From CBDBJR01 sp965206445 (lineage in GTDB: Bacteria > Pseudomonadota > Gammaproteobacteria > Arenicellales > Poriferihabitantaceae), in NCBI GenBank assembly GCA_965206445.1, contig CBDBJR010000002.1, positions 3,224,001-3,288,000 on the forward strand: DNA of 64,000 nt. The letters are read 5' to 3'. Below, one piece after another: positions 18,077 to 27,195 of the stretch. Both the position numbers and the translations under genes were made by a program. Numbering within the stretch: the first letter of the stretch is position 1; the number at the start of each line of letters is the position of its first letter. Under the pieces are notes generated by a model. It was given only the letters and a program-made list of their open reading frames with translations, had not been told where the DNA came from and searched no databases.

Positions 18077-19388
18077 CCCGGACTATCCGGCCGCAATCAA
18101 GCAAAAAATCGCAGCGCGAGAAGCCGTGATCGGGGTCGTCGGCCTCGGCTATGTCGGGCTGCCGCTGGCACTGTGCTTCAACGCCGCCGGGTTCAAGGTG
18201 ATCGGGTTCGACACCGACCAGCGCAAACTTGACCAGTTGAATGCCGGTCAGAGTTATATGCTCAGCATTTCAAACCGGCAAATTGCACAGTTGCAACAAA
18301 CCGGTTTCGTTGCCACGCATCAATTTGAACGGTCGGCCTCGGTCGATGCCCTGATCATCTGCGTGCCGACGCCGCTGGGCGGACAGAAACAACCCGACCT
18401 GAGCTATGTGATCAACACCATCAACGCGGTGCTGCCCTATCTGCGCCGCGGGCAGGTGATTGTGCTTGAAAGCACCACCTACCCCGGCACCACCGAAGAA
18501 GAGCTGCTGCCACGGATTGAATCAAGGGGGTATAAAGTCGGCCAGGATATCTTCCTGCTCTATTCGCCGGAAAGAGAAGACCCCGGCAATACCGATTTCA
18601 CGACCCGGTCGATCCCCAAAATCTGCGGCGGGTATAGCCCGGCCTGCCTGGATATCGGCGTCGCGCTATACCAGACGGTGATCGACCGGGTAGTCCGCGT
18701 CAGCAATCTAAAAACCGCGGAGATGACCAAGCTGCTGGAAAATATTTATCGCGCCGTCAATATCGGCCTGGTAAACGAATTAAAAATCGTGGCCGACAAA
18801 ATGGGCATCAACATTCATGAAGTGATCGAAGCCGCGGCCACCAAACCGTTTGGCTTTACGCCATTTTACCCCGGCCCCGGCCTCGGTGGCCACTGTATCC
18901 CGATCGATCCGTTCTATCTTACCTGGAAGGCGCTGGACTATGACATCCGAACCCAGTTCATCGAGCTCGCCGGCGTGATCAATTCCAATATGCCGAATTG
19001 GGTATACGAAAAAGCGGTCAATGCGCTCAACTCAATCAAGCGCTCGGTGAACGGGTCGCAGATCCTGATACTGGGGGTTGCGTACAAGAAGAACGTCGAT
19101 GATCTGCGCGAGTCGCCGGCGCTGAAACTGATCGAGCTGTTTACCGATAACGGCGCATCGGTCGATTATTGCGACCCGTATGTGCCGCACCTCGGCGGCG
19201 AACCTGATCAGCCGGACCGGCACAGCGTTGCGTTTACCCTCGACCGCATCAACCGCTACCACCTGGCCGCGATTGTCGCCGATCACGATTGTTTCGATTT
19301 CGACCTGTTGGAGCAGTCGTCCTGTCTGATACTGGACACCCGCGGGGCGATGCGCAATCGGCATTCCGATCGGATCTTTCATGCCTAG
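18063..19388 (+). CDS. Nucleotide sugar dehydrogenase (UDP-N-acetylglucosamine 6-dehydrogenase, WbpA-like)
   Basis: A 441-residue NAD-dependent dehydrogenase that oxidises C6 of a UDP-sugar to a uronic acid. GVVGLGYVGLPLAL is the NAD site, VLESTTYPGTTEE and LLYSPEREDPGN are signature segments of the WbpA/WbpO branch, and PGPGLGGHCIPIDPFYL carries the catalytic cysteine. The length and the EREDPGN segment favour UDP-GlcNAc 6-dehydrogenase over UDP-glucose dehydrogenase. The ATG at 18063 lies inside the 3' end of the epimerase gene. Together the pair could make UDP-GlcNAc-uronate and its galacto isomer, known O-antigen precursors. The two downstream genes are convergent and unrelated. Confidence 0.92.
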   Translation: MTTNNPDYPAAIKQKIAAREAVIGVVGLGYVGLPLALCFNAAGFKVIGFDTDQRKLDQLNAGQSYMLSISNRQIAQLQQTGFVATHQFERSASVDALIICVPTPLGGQKQPDLSYVINTINAVLPYLRRGQVIVLESTTYPGTTEEELLPRIESRGYKVGQDIFLLYSPEREDPGNTDFTTRSIPKICGGYSPACLDIGVALYQTVIDRVVRVSNLKTAEMTKLLENIYRAVNIGLVNELKIVADKMGINIHEVIEAAATKPFGFTPFYPGPGLGGHCIPIDPFYLTWKALDYDIRTQFIELAGVINSNMPNWVYEKAVNALNSIKRSVNGSQILILGVAYKKNVDDLRESPALKLIELFTDNGASVDYCDPYVPHLGGEPDQPDRHSVAFTLDRINRYHLAAIVADHDCFDFDLLEQSSCLILDTRGAMRNRHSDRIFHA

Positions 19389-19455
19389 ATCGACCGTGGT
19401 TGGTTATATCGGCAGACAGCGTCAGTGAGTGCGGTAAATTGCCCCGGCATGAATA

Positions 19456-20358
19456 TCAGTCATTTTGCTTTTTTCTGCCGGATATGAAAAATACGCCGAC
19501 CATGATGATCACCAATGGCAGGAGCAGGTTTACGGTGATCGGCTCCGAAAGAACGATATACCCCCAGAACAACGCAAAAACCGGTACCAGATAGTTGACG
19601 CTGGTCATGAGCACCGCCCCGACATCCCGAATCAGCTTATACAAAATAACAAAAGCCACTGCCGTGGGGAATATGCCCAGCAATACGATGGCGGTAATCG
19701 CTTCAACCGAAGGTGTGATATTGCGGGTGCTTTCGAACAGCAGCATGTATGGAAGCAATGAAAATGTGCCGCACAGCAACACCGCCACGCTAATCACGAC
19801 CGGGTTGTATTGGCTTAGTTTTCTTGTCTTGATTCTGGAGTACGCATAAAAGACCGCGGATGCGAGGCAGGCAAGCTGGGCGACCAGTCCATGCCAGGAC
19901 AACTCACCCGCGTTTTCCCATAGCAGCAGGAACACCCCGCCAAAAGCCGCGCACACGCCGATGATTTTCCTGCCGGATATTTTCTCGTCGCTGGTCATAT
20001 AATGCGCCAGCAACAAGGAAAAAACCGGGATGGTTGCCATATAGATTCCCGCCAGCCCGCTGTCTATTTCCGTTTCCGCCCAGGTGATCAACGCGAATGG
20101 AATGATGTTGGCGGTGAAACCAAGCAGCAGCGACAACCGCCAAAAAAGTTTTTCGCGAAATGGCGGCAACCGCAACCCATTGAGCTTCATCACAACATAC
20201 AAAACCCCCAGTGCGACCAATAATCGAAAGAAAACAATGGTGATCGTGGGCACGGTCTCGACTGCCACCTTCATCAGCAAAAAGCTGCTGCCGAACATCG
20301 AGCCGAGCAGCACCAACAGGACATAATCGAAAAAAGTCGGAGCGCGCAAGGTCTGCAT
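19456..20358 (-). CDS. EamA/DMT family transporter
   Basis: A 300-residue inner membrane protein with about ten helices and two EamA repeats, the drug/metabolite transporter fold; the first repeat begins around FDYVLLVLLGSMFGSSFLLMK and the second around WHGLVAQLACLASAVFYAYS. Substrates in this superfamily range from amino acids to drugs and cannot be predicted. Base composition is clearly more AT-rich than in the flanking polysaccharide and TCA genes, as with the MFS gene next to it, suggesting a shared acquisition (inference). The 151 bp upstream are AT-rich, with a TATAAT on the minus strand at 20457-20462 but no convincing -35. Confidence 0.88.
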   Translation of the reverse strand: MQTLRAPTFFDYVLLVLLGSMFGSSFLLMKVAVETVPTITIVFFRLLVALGVLYVVMKLNGLRLPPFREKLFWRLSLLLGFTANIIPFALITWAETEIDSGLAGIYMATIPVFSLLLAHYMTSDEKISGRKIIGVCAAFGGVFLLLWENAGELSWHGLVAQLACLASAVFYAYSRIKTRKLSQYNPVVISVAVLLCGTFSLLPYMLLFESTRNITPSVEAITAIVLLGIFPTAVAFVILYKLIRDVGAVLMTSVNYLVPVFALFWGYIVLSEPITVNLLLPLVIIMVGVFFISGRKKQND

Positions 20359-20509
20359 GGTGTATGCCTGTTATGCGGGAGTAAATGGTTGAAAAAAGAA
20401 AGTAGTGTGTTAGTCGATCTATTAATTATTCATCCGGCTTCTGAAATGCCCAGATTATTATATGGTCATACTTTACACCTTTTATCCGCCCACCGACTGC
20501 TTTTTTTAT

Positions 20510-21745
20510 TCATGCTGCTTTGCTGATGCCCGCAATCGCAGTGTGCTCGTTTCGCATGAAAAAAGTCAGCACAATAGTTCCGATGGCAGCACCCAGTATA
20601 ATCAGGTAAACCCACTCGAACGTTCCGGTAACTTCCTTCAGCCATCCGCCAACGACGTTACCGATAACGCCACCAATTCCCAGCGACACACTGCCCAAAG
20701 AAAACACCAGCGCCGCGCCACCGCTTTTATACATGTGGCTTATGTAGGCTGGAATCAATCCGTAGATAGCATAAAACGCAAAGCCAAACATCACGGCTGC
20801 GCCATATATTTGTGTATGGTTCGCCTGCTTATTAAGCACAATGATCGAAGACAAGGCTAATGCGCTGCAAACGATTGTCAGTGTACGGCGGATGGTAATA
20901 CGGTCGCCAATCCACCCCATGATAAAACCGCTGACCATGCCGGTCAGGCCAATAAATTTCCACGCGGTAGCGCTTTGATGGATGCTGAATGCATGCTCAT
21001 CCACTAGAAACGATGAGATGTAGGATTGATAAGGCAGACAAGCCAGCCCGGCCAAAAACATCAAAAGAAAAATAATGAAAGTATCCTTGCGTAAAATAGA
21101 GCGTAATTTTTCTGACATGCGCAGGTTGGGCATAGCGGTTTGTCTGCTCGAACCGGTCGTGGAAGTGTACTTGCGAAGATGTCGAAAAAATAACCCTGTG
21201 CAGGCGCAAAAAATACATGCAATGATGAAGGTCGCGAGCCAGATGTTGCGCCAGTCTGAACCGGAAAGAAACAAGGTGATCAGGGCGCTGTTGGTGACTA
21301 CGCCATAACTCGTCCCGGATGACATGAAGCCGAGTGCTCTGCCTTGATATTTTTGATGGACCAATTGTTGTGAAACTTCGACCATTGGAACCCAGATGGA
21401 AGCGGCGCATCCACCCAGAACAATCAAGCACAAACTGGCGGTGAGGAAGTTATCGGCAATCACCAATCCGCCCAAAGATGCAGTGCAGATGAATAGCGAC
21501 CCCAGAATAACCACAAATGGGCCAAACCAGGTCGTCAAGAAGCCACTGGCGAGTGCAAACAGCATGAAAGCGGATTGTGCCAGCCCGGTGGTTATCCCCA
21601 TTTGTGTGTAGGTAAAACCAAATTCCTCGATCATCCTGGGCGCAATCGACGGAAACAGATATATGCCAAACCCGTAGGAAATGCCAATAAGCGAACCGAA
21701 CAGAACAACCAATACAAACTGGATTTTTATAGACAAAGAAAACAC
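20510..21745 (-). CDS. Major facilitator superfamily transporter
   Basis: A 12-helix MFS permease of about 411 residues. The helix 2-3 region and the long central loop (HLRKYTSTTGSS) are visible, and the second half starts around IIFLLMFLAGLACLPYQSYI. The general arrangement resembles monocarboxylate/oxalate-formate type MFS members, but the substrate is not predictable. GTG at 21745 begins just before the first hydrophobic segment; the frame extends further upstream into the CoA-transferase gene without similarity. It lies 22 bp after the CoA-transferase gene, so it may import an acid used by that enzyme (inference). Confidence 0.88.
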   Translation of the reverse strand: MFSLSIKIQFVLVVLFGSLIGISYGFGIYLFPSIAPRMIEEFGFTYTQMGITTGLAQSAFMLFALASGFLTTWFGPFVVILGSLFICTASLGGLVIADNFLTASLCLIVLGGCAASIWVPMVEVSQQLVHQKYQGRALGFMSSGTSYGVVTNSALITLFLSGSDWRNIWLATFIIACIFCACTGLFFRHLRKYTSTTGSSRQTAMPNLRMSEKLRSILRKDTFIIFLLMFLAGLACLPYQSYISSFLVDEHAFSIHQSATAWKFIGLTGMVSGFIMGWIGDRITIRRTLTIVCSALALSSIIVLNKQANHTQIYGAAVMFGFAFYAIYGLIPAYISHMYKSGGAALVFSLGSVSLGIGGVIGNVVGGWLKEVTGTFEWVYLIILGAAIGTIVLTFFMRNEHTAIAGISKAA

Positions 21746-21767
21746 GGCTATAATCTTTGTCCAGCGA

Positions 21768-22934
21768 TTACTCCACCGCAATCCAGGCCAGTATTGCTTC
21801 CCGGTCGGCATCCAGCCCCGGCGCCGGTGCGCGCCGCATCGGATCATCGAATTTTTCCATCTTGATCGGATTGCCAGCCATCTGAATCTCCCCCACCTGC
21901 GGATGCTCGGTACGAATAATCATATTGCGCTCAACCACCTGCCGGTCGCGTACCACGTCGGCCACGGTGTTAATCGGCCCACACGGGACGCCGGCCTGCT
22001 CAAGCTTCTCCAGCCAATCCGCTGCACCCTGCGCCGCCAGCGCCGCTTCGATCTCTTCGCCTAACCGCTGATGGTGCTGCGTGCGCAGCGCATTGCTGGC
22101 AAATTCGGCTTGCGTGGCCAGCTGCGGGCGGTCGATCTCCCGGCACAGCCGCGCAAACAAAACATCGTTGCCGGCGGCGATAACGATGCGCTCGTCGCGG
22201 GTTTGGAACGCCGCAAACGGGGTAATCGACGGGTGCCGGGCGCCGAGCGGAACCGGGATTTCACCGGCGGCCAGATAGCGCCCGATTGCATTTTCCAGAA
22301 TCGCCACCTGACAATCGAGCATACCAATATCCACCCGGCCGCCCGCGCCGCTGCGCTCCCGGTGCCACAGCGCCGCCAGGACGCCGGAGAGCCCGAACAG
22401 GCCGGCGGTAATATCGCCGATCGACGCGCCCACCCGGGTCGGCGGCGCACCGGCATCGCCGGTGATGCTCATCATCCCGCCCATCGCCTGCACCACCATG
22501 TCGTAGGCCGGGCGGTGCCGGTATGGGCCGGTATGCCCAAAACCCGAGATGCTGCAATAGATCAGCCGGGGGTTTTGCCGCTGCAGCGCGGCCCAGTCGT
22601 AGCCCAGTTTGTCCATCGTTCCGGGGCGGTAGTTTTCCACCAGAATATCCGCCTTGCCGAGCAGTCGATCGAATATCGCCCGGTCGTCGGCCTGCTTCAG
22701 GTTCAGCGCAATGCTCTGCTTGCCGCGATTCAACGAGGCAAAATAGCTCGAAACGCCGTTGATGAACGGCCCGAAACCGCGCGCGTCGTCACCGACTTCG
22801 GGCATTTCGACCTTGATCACGCAGGCGCCCAAATCGGCCAGCACCATGGTCGCAAACGGGCCGGCGAGGACGCGCGTGAGGTCGAGTACGAACAGCCCGG
22901 CAAGCGGGCCGGATACGGATTGGTCGTTTTCCAT
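21768..22934 (-). CDS. Family III CoA-transferase (CaiB/BaiF)
   Basis: A 388-residue class III CoA-transferase that moves CoA between two carboxylic acids. LDLTRVLAGPFATMVLADLGA is the N-terminal CoA-binding region, NRGKQSIALNLK is conserved, and the catalytic aspartate is D174 in GASIGDITAGLFG, the site of the mixed anhydride in formyl-CoA transferase. LLGKADILVENYRPG also fits. ATG at 22934 is chosen because upstream residues show no family similarity. Substrates are unknown. Its 3' neighbour, the MFS permease, may be its partner. Confidence 0.92.
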   Translation of the reverse strand: MENDQSVSGPLAGLFVLDLTRVLAGPFATMVLADLGACVIKVEMPEVGDDARGFGPFINGVSSYFASLNRGKQSIALNLKQADDRAIFDRLLGKADILVENYRPGTMDKLGYDWAALQRQNPRLIYCSISGFGHTGPYRHRPAYDMVVQAMGGMMSITGDAGAPPTRVGASIGDITAGLFGLSGVLAALWHRERSGAGGRVDIGMLDCQVAILENAIGRYLAAGEIPVPLGARHPSITPFAAFQTRDERIVIAAGNDVLFARLCREIDRPQLATQAEFASNALRTQHHQRLGEEIEAALAAQGAADWLEKLEQAGVPCGPINTVADVVRDRQVVERNMIIRTEHPQVGEIQMAGNPIKMEKFDDPMRRAPAPGLDADREAILAWIAVE

Positions 22935-23060
22935 TGCGGTATTGTCAGACGGTTGGCCGGCGCAAACAAGTACTGCACTGACCATCCGGCTTGTGCACGG
23001 CCAGCCGCGCCGATGGCCCGGAGCACAGGCCACGGGAAACCCGACCAGCCGCGGCGGGCT

Positions 23061-24440
23061 TCAGAACGGCAAAACCAGGTCGGAGCGCACGCGGTTCAGC
23101 AATGCGCGAAAGCGCTGTTGAATCACGGCCAAGGCCTGCCGATTGTCCGCCTCAAACCGCATAATCACCGTCGGCGTGGTATTCGACGCCCGGATCAACC
23201 CAAACCCGTCGTCGAAATCCACCCGCAGGCCGTCGATACGACTGACGCGGGCATCCTCGAACGCCGCCGCCGCCAGCAGCGCATCGACCAGCCGATAATG
23301 TTCGCCCTCGGCCATCTCCAGCCGCAGCTCGGGCGTGTTGACGCTATCGGGCAACGCGGCAAACACTGCGCCCGGCTGGCGTTCATCCGCCGCCAGCAGC
23401 TCACACAACCGCGCCCCGGAATAAATGCCGTCATCGAAACCACCCCAGCGATCATTGAAAAAAATATGCCCGCTCATCTCGCCGGCCAGCACCGCCCCGG
23501 TCTGCCGCAGCTTGCTTTTGATAAACGAATGGCCGGTCTTCCACATCGTCGCGCGCCCGCCGGCGGCCTCGATCGACCGCGGCAGCAGCCGGGAACACTT
23601 GACGTCAAAGATGATCTCAGCGCCGGGGTTGGCCGCCAGCACATCCTGCGCGAACAGCAGCATCAGCCGATCCGGCCAAATCACGCTGCCATCGGACGAC
23701 ACCACCCCCAGCCGATCACCGTCACCGTCAAATGCCACCCCCACATCGGCCTCGCCCTGTTTGACTGCGGCCAGCAAATCCTGCAGATTTTCCAATTGAC
23801 TCGGGTCGGGGTGGTGATTGGGGAAGCGCCCGTCGACCTCACCAAACAGCGTCACCACCTGACAGCCAATCGCCCGAAACACCTGCTCCGCGATCACCCC
23901 CGCGACCCCGTTGCCGCAATCCAGCACCACTTTCAACGGTCGCTTCAGTACGATATTTTCCCGCACCCGCTGACAGTATAGATCCAGCATCGCACGCCGC
24001 TCCAGCCGCCCGCTGCCGGAGACAAAATCCTGCTCAAGCACGCGCCGGCGGATATGCTGAATCGCGTCGCCGGACAGCGTGACGCCATTGATCATCATTT
24101 TGAGGCCGTTGTACTCCGGCGGATTATGGCTGCCGGTCACCTGAACGCCGGTGCCGGTACCCAGCTCCTGAACCGCAAAGTACAGCACCGGCGTCGGCAC
24201 CCGGCCGATGTCGATCACCCGACACCCGGTCGCCTGCAAGCCGGTCGCCAGCGATGCGGCCAACTGCGGGCTGGATAATCGACCATCGCGGCCAACCACA
24301 ACCGCGTCCATGCCCTGCTGCCGGGCCTCGCTGCCCAGTGCGCGGCCAATCCGTTCGACTATCTCCGGGGTAAGCGAGCGCCCGATAATGCCGCGAATAT
24401 CGTAGGCCTTAAAAATTTCGTGCGGAAAATGGTCGGTCAT
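23061..24440 (-). CDS. algC: Phosphomannomutase/phosphoglucomutase (AlgC-like)
   Basis: A 459-residue alpha-D-phosphohexomutase interconverting mannose- or glucose-6-phosphate and 1-phosphate. The phosphoserine loop is TGSHNPPEYNGLKMM, the metal-binding loop AFDGDGDRLGVV, the sugar-binding loop GEMSGHIFFNDR, and the phosphate-binding loop GLIRASNTTP. The start FKAYDIRGIIG is the usual N-terminus and supports ATG at 24440. It supplies mannose-1-phosphate to ManC and glucose-1-phosphate for UDP-glucose. It lies 60 bp after lpd on the same strand. Confidence 0.95.
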   Translation of the reverse strand: MTDHFPHEIFKAYDIRGIIGRSLTPEIVERIGRALGSEARQQGMDAVVVGRDGRLSSPQLAASLATGLQATGCRVIDIGRVPTPVLYFAVQELGTGTGVQVTGSHNPPEYNGLKMMINGVTLSGDAIQHIRRRVLEQDFVSGSGRLERRAMLDLYCQRVRENIVLKRPLKVVLDCGNGVAGVIAEQVFRAIGCQVVTLFGEVDGRFPNHHPDPSQLENLQDLLAAVKQGEADVGVAFDGDGDRLGVVSSDGSVIWPDRLMLLFAQDVLAANPGAEIIFDVKCSRLLPRSIEAAGGRATMWKTGHSFIKSKLRQTGAVLAGEMSGHIFFNDRWGGFDDGIYSGARLCELLAADERQPGAVFAALPDSVNTPELRLEMAEGEHYRLVDALLAAAAFEDARVSRIDGLRVDFDDGFGLIRASNTTPTVIMRFEADNRQALAVIQQRFRALLNRVRSDLVLPF

Positions 24441-24500
24441 CGGTCGTCGGCGGCATGCTATCCGGGCGCGGTCACCCGGCACCGGCTCACCCGCGGGGCA

Positions 24501-25931
24501 TCAGCCTGCTTTGTGAATCGCCCGTTTGTCCACCGCCAGCGCGGCTTCGTGGATCGCCTCGCTCAGCGTCGGATGGGCGTGCACGGTGCGCGCAAAGTCC
24601 TCCGCACTGGCGGCAAACTCCATCCCCAAAACGGTCTCGCCGATCAATTCCGACACATGCGGGCCAATCATATGCACCCCCAACAGCCGGTCGGTGTGCG
24701 CATGCGCTATCAGTTTGACCAGGCCATGCGGCTCTTCCATCGCCTGCGCGCGCCCGGTTGCGGCAAACGGAAACACCCCCGTCTTAAACGGCACCTGCTG
24801 CTGCTTGAGTTGTTTCTCCGTCTGCCCGACCCAGGCGATTTCCGGGGCGGTATAGATCACCCAGGGGACGGTATTGAAATCGACCCGGCCCGCATCGCCG
24901 GCAATGCTCTCGGCCACCGCCATGCCTTCCTCGGCACTCTTATGCGCCAGCATCGGGCCGCGCACCGCGTCCCCGATCGCCCAGACATTGTTTTGCGCCG
25001 TGCGGCAGCTTTGGTCTACTTCTATCAGCCCGTGAGCGTCGGTCGATACGCCACAATCCGCCGCCAGCAGCCCCGCGGTCGCCGCCCGCCTGCCGACGGC
25101 GACAATCACCCGGTCCACCTCGATACTGGCCGCCTGCTCCTGCTGTACATACTCGATCAACACGCCCTCCGATCGCAGCTGCCGACTTTGCACCAGCGCC
25201 CCCAAACGAATATCGAGCCCTTGTTTCTTAAACTGACGGGCCGCTTCACGGGCAACCTGATGGTCAACCGTCGGCAGAAACTCCGGCGCCGCCTCCAGCA
25301 GCACAACCCCGGCCCCAAGCCGGCTCCATACGCTGCCCAATTCCAGGCCAATCACACCGGCGCCAATGATGCCCAGCCGCTCGGGCACGCGATCAAACGC
25401 CAGTGCACCGGTCGAATCCACCACAACCCCGGCATCAAACGGCACTGCCGGCAGTTCGATCGGCACCGCGCCGGGGGCAAGAATAACGTGCCGGGCGCTG
25501 ATGGTCTGCGTTGGCGCCGCCGCATCCGGGTCAAACACCGCCACCCGCCGCTCGGCCATCAACTGTCCGCGGCCGCCAATCGCGGTCACGCCATTGGCCT
25601 TGAACAGCTGGCCGATGCCGGCGCTCAAACCGGCCACGATACGCTGCTTGCGCTGCTGCATGCGCTCCAGATCGAAACGCAGGCCGTCTACCTCAATCCC
25701 GTGCGCCGCCAACTGATGGCCGGCACGGTAAAACTGATCGGAGGAGTCAAGCAACGCCTTGGAAGGGATGCAGCCGACGTTAAGGCAGGTGCCACCCAAC
25801 ACCGCCTTGCCCGCCGCAGTGCGCCGGTCGTCGACGCAGGCGGTCTTCAAGCCGAGCTGCGCGCAGCGAATCGCCGCCACATAGCCGCCCGGCCCGCCGC
25901 CGATCACCACCACATCATAGTCCGCGTCCAT
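24501..25931 (-). CDS. lpdA: Dihydrolipoamide dehydrogenase (E3)
   Basis: The 476-residue FAD flavoprotein that reoxidises lipoyl groups of 2-oxo-acid dehydrogenases and the glycine cleavage H-protein. The FAD site is VVVIGGGPGGYVAAIRCAQLG, the redox disulfide is in GGTCLNVGCIPSKALL, the NAD site is GVIGLELGSVWSRLG, and the C-terminal catalytic pair is in VHAHPTLSEAIHEA. It starts 5 bp after sucB, placing it in the 2-oxoglutarate dehydrogenase operon. It probably also serves the gcv system 10 kb away, since no second lpd is seen here. Confidence 0.97.
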   Translation of the reverse strand: MDADYDVVVIGGGPGGYVAAIRCAQLGLKTACVDDRRTAAGKAVLGGTCLNVGCIPSKALLDSSDQFYRAGHQLAAHGIEVDGLRFDLERMQQRKQRIVAGLSAGIGQLFKANGVTAIGGRGQLMAERRVAVFDPDAAAPTQTISARHVILAPGAVPIELPAVPFDAGVVVDSTGALAFDRVPERLGIIGAGVIGLELGSVWSRLGAGVVLLEAAPEFLPTVDHQVAREAARQFKKQGLDIRLGALVQSRQLRSEGVLIEYVQQEQAASIEVDRVIVAVGRRAATAGLLAADCGVSTDAHGLIEVDQSCRTAQNNVWAIGDAVRGPMLAHKSAEEGMAVAESIAGDAGRVDFNTVPWVIYTAPEIAWVGQTEKQLKQQQVPFKTGVFPFAATGRAQAMEEPHGLVKLIAHAHTDRLLGVHMIGPHVSELIGETVLGMEFAASAEDFARTVHAHPTLSEAIHEAALAVDKRAIHKAG

Positions 25932-25936
25932 CCTGC

Positions 25937-27169
25937 TCAGCCAAGATCGAGCAGCAATCTGGCCGGGTCGGCCAGTGCTGCGGCAATACTGCCCAGAAAC
26001 TGCACCGCTTCCTTGCCGTCAACAATACGGTGGTCGTAAGAAAGCGCCAGATACATCATCGGTCGAGCCACCACCGCGCCGTTTTCGCACACCGGCCGCT
26101 CCTGGATCCGATGCATCCCCAGGATCGCACTTTGCGGCGGGTTGATGATCGGCGTCGACAGCAGCGAGCCGAACACGCCGCCGTTGGTGATCGTAAACGT
26201 CCCGCCGCTCAGCTCTTCCACGGTAATCCGCCCGTCCTGCGCCCGCTGACCGAAATCGACCAGTTGATTTTCTATATCGGCAAACCGCATCTGCTCACAA
26301 TTGCGCAAAACCGGCACCACCAGCCCGCGCGGCGCCGCCACCGCTATGCTGATATCAATATAGTGATGCGACACGATATCGGTGCCGTCAATCTGCGCAT
26401 TGAGCTGCGGGAAGCGTTGCAGGGCGGCGACCGCGGCCTTGACAAAAAACGACATAAAGCCCAGCCGCACCCCGTGTTTTTGCTCGAATGCCGGCTGATG
26501 TTCGCGCCGCAGCGCGATCACCGATTGCATGTTGACCTCGTTAAACGTGGTCAGCATCGCCGTGGTTTGCCGGGCATGGAGCAGCCGATCGGCGATGGTT
26601 TGCCGCAGCCGACTCATCGGCTCACGGGTCGATTCGCGCGTGCCGTCAGCGGCAGTTGGCCGCATCGGCTGCGGTCTGGGTGGCGCAGCGGGCGCGGCCC
26701 TGTCGCGCTCTGTCGGCGGCGGCGCAGCGGCAGCATCATCATCCGGCGCAACCGCCGCGGCAATATAGTTCAGCACGTCCTCTTTGGTCAGCTGGCCGTC
26801 TGCGCCGGTCGCCGGAATATCGTCGCTGTTGATATCGTGCTGTTCCAGCAGCCGCCGCACTGACGGGCCGAAGCGCTTTTTCGATGCCGCCGCGGCGGGC
26901 GGTTGCGCGCCGTCACCCGCGTCGGATGCGCCGGTGCTTTCAAAACCGGCCAGCACGTCACCGGAAGTGACCACCGACCCCGCTTCGGCGATAATTTCAG
27001 TCAGCACGCCATCTTCGGGGGCCGGCACCTCCAATACCACCTTGTCGGTCTCCACCTCAACCAGCACCTCATCGCGCTTGACCGCGTCGCCGGCCGACTT
27101 GTGCCACTCCAGCAGCAGCGCATCCTTGACCGACTCGGGCAGCACCGGGGTTTTAATCTCTATCTTCAT
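25937..27169 (-). CDS. sucB: 2-oxoglutarate dehydrogenase E2, dihydrolipoyl succinyltransferase
   Basis: A 410-residue E2 core protein. The lipoyl domain has the lysine in VETDKVVLEVPAP, the subunit-binding domain is GPSVRRLLEQHDINSDDIPA (about residues 105-140), and the catalytic domain ends with the HxxxDG motif YDHRIVDGKEAVQFLG. An alanine/proline-rich linker joins the parts. The start is decided by AGGTGA placed 5 nt before the ATG at 27167-27169; a GTG three codons earlier would overlap that site. It sits between sucA and lpdA with short gaps. Confidence 0.97.
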   Translation of the reverse strand: MKIEIKTPVLPESVKDALLLEWHKSAGDAVKRDEVLVEVETDKVVLEVPAPEDGVLTEIIAEAGSVVTSGDVLAGFESTGASDAGDGAQPPAAAASKKRFGPSVRRLLEQHDINSDDIPATGADGQLTKEDVLNYIAAAVAPDDDAAAAPPPTERDRAAPAAPPRPQPMRPTAADGTRESTREPMSRLRQTIADRLLHARQTTAMLTTFNEVNMQSVIALRREHQPAFEQKHGVRLGFMSFFVKAAVAALQRFPQLNAQIDGTDIVSHHYIDISIAVAAPRGLVVPVLRNCEQMRFADIENQLVDFGQRAQDGRITVEELSGGTFTITNGGVFGSLLSTPIINPPQSAILGMHRIQERPVCENGAVVARPMMYLALSYDHRIVDGKEAVQFLGSIAAALADPARLLLDLG

Positions 27170-27195
27170 ATCGGTCACCTTTTAATCATTCAAAA

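Noticed and set aside
22071..23981. 636-codon open frame on the plus strand
   Set aside because: It runs antisense across a CoA-transferase gene, a spacer and part of algC, and has biased arginine/histidine/proline-rich composition. It is a product of GC-rich codon use on the other strand.
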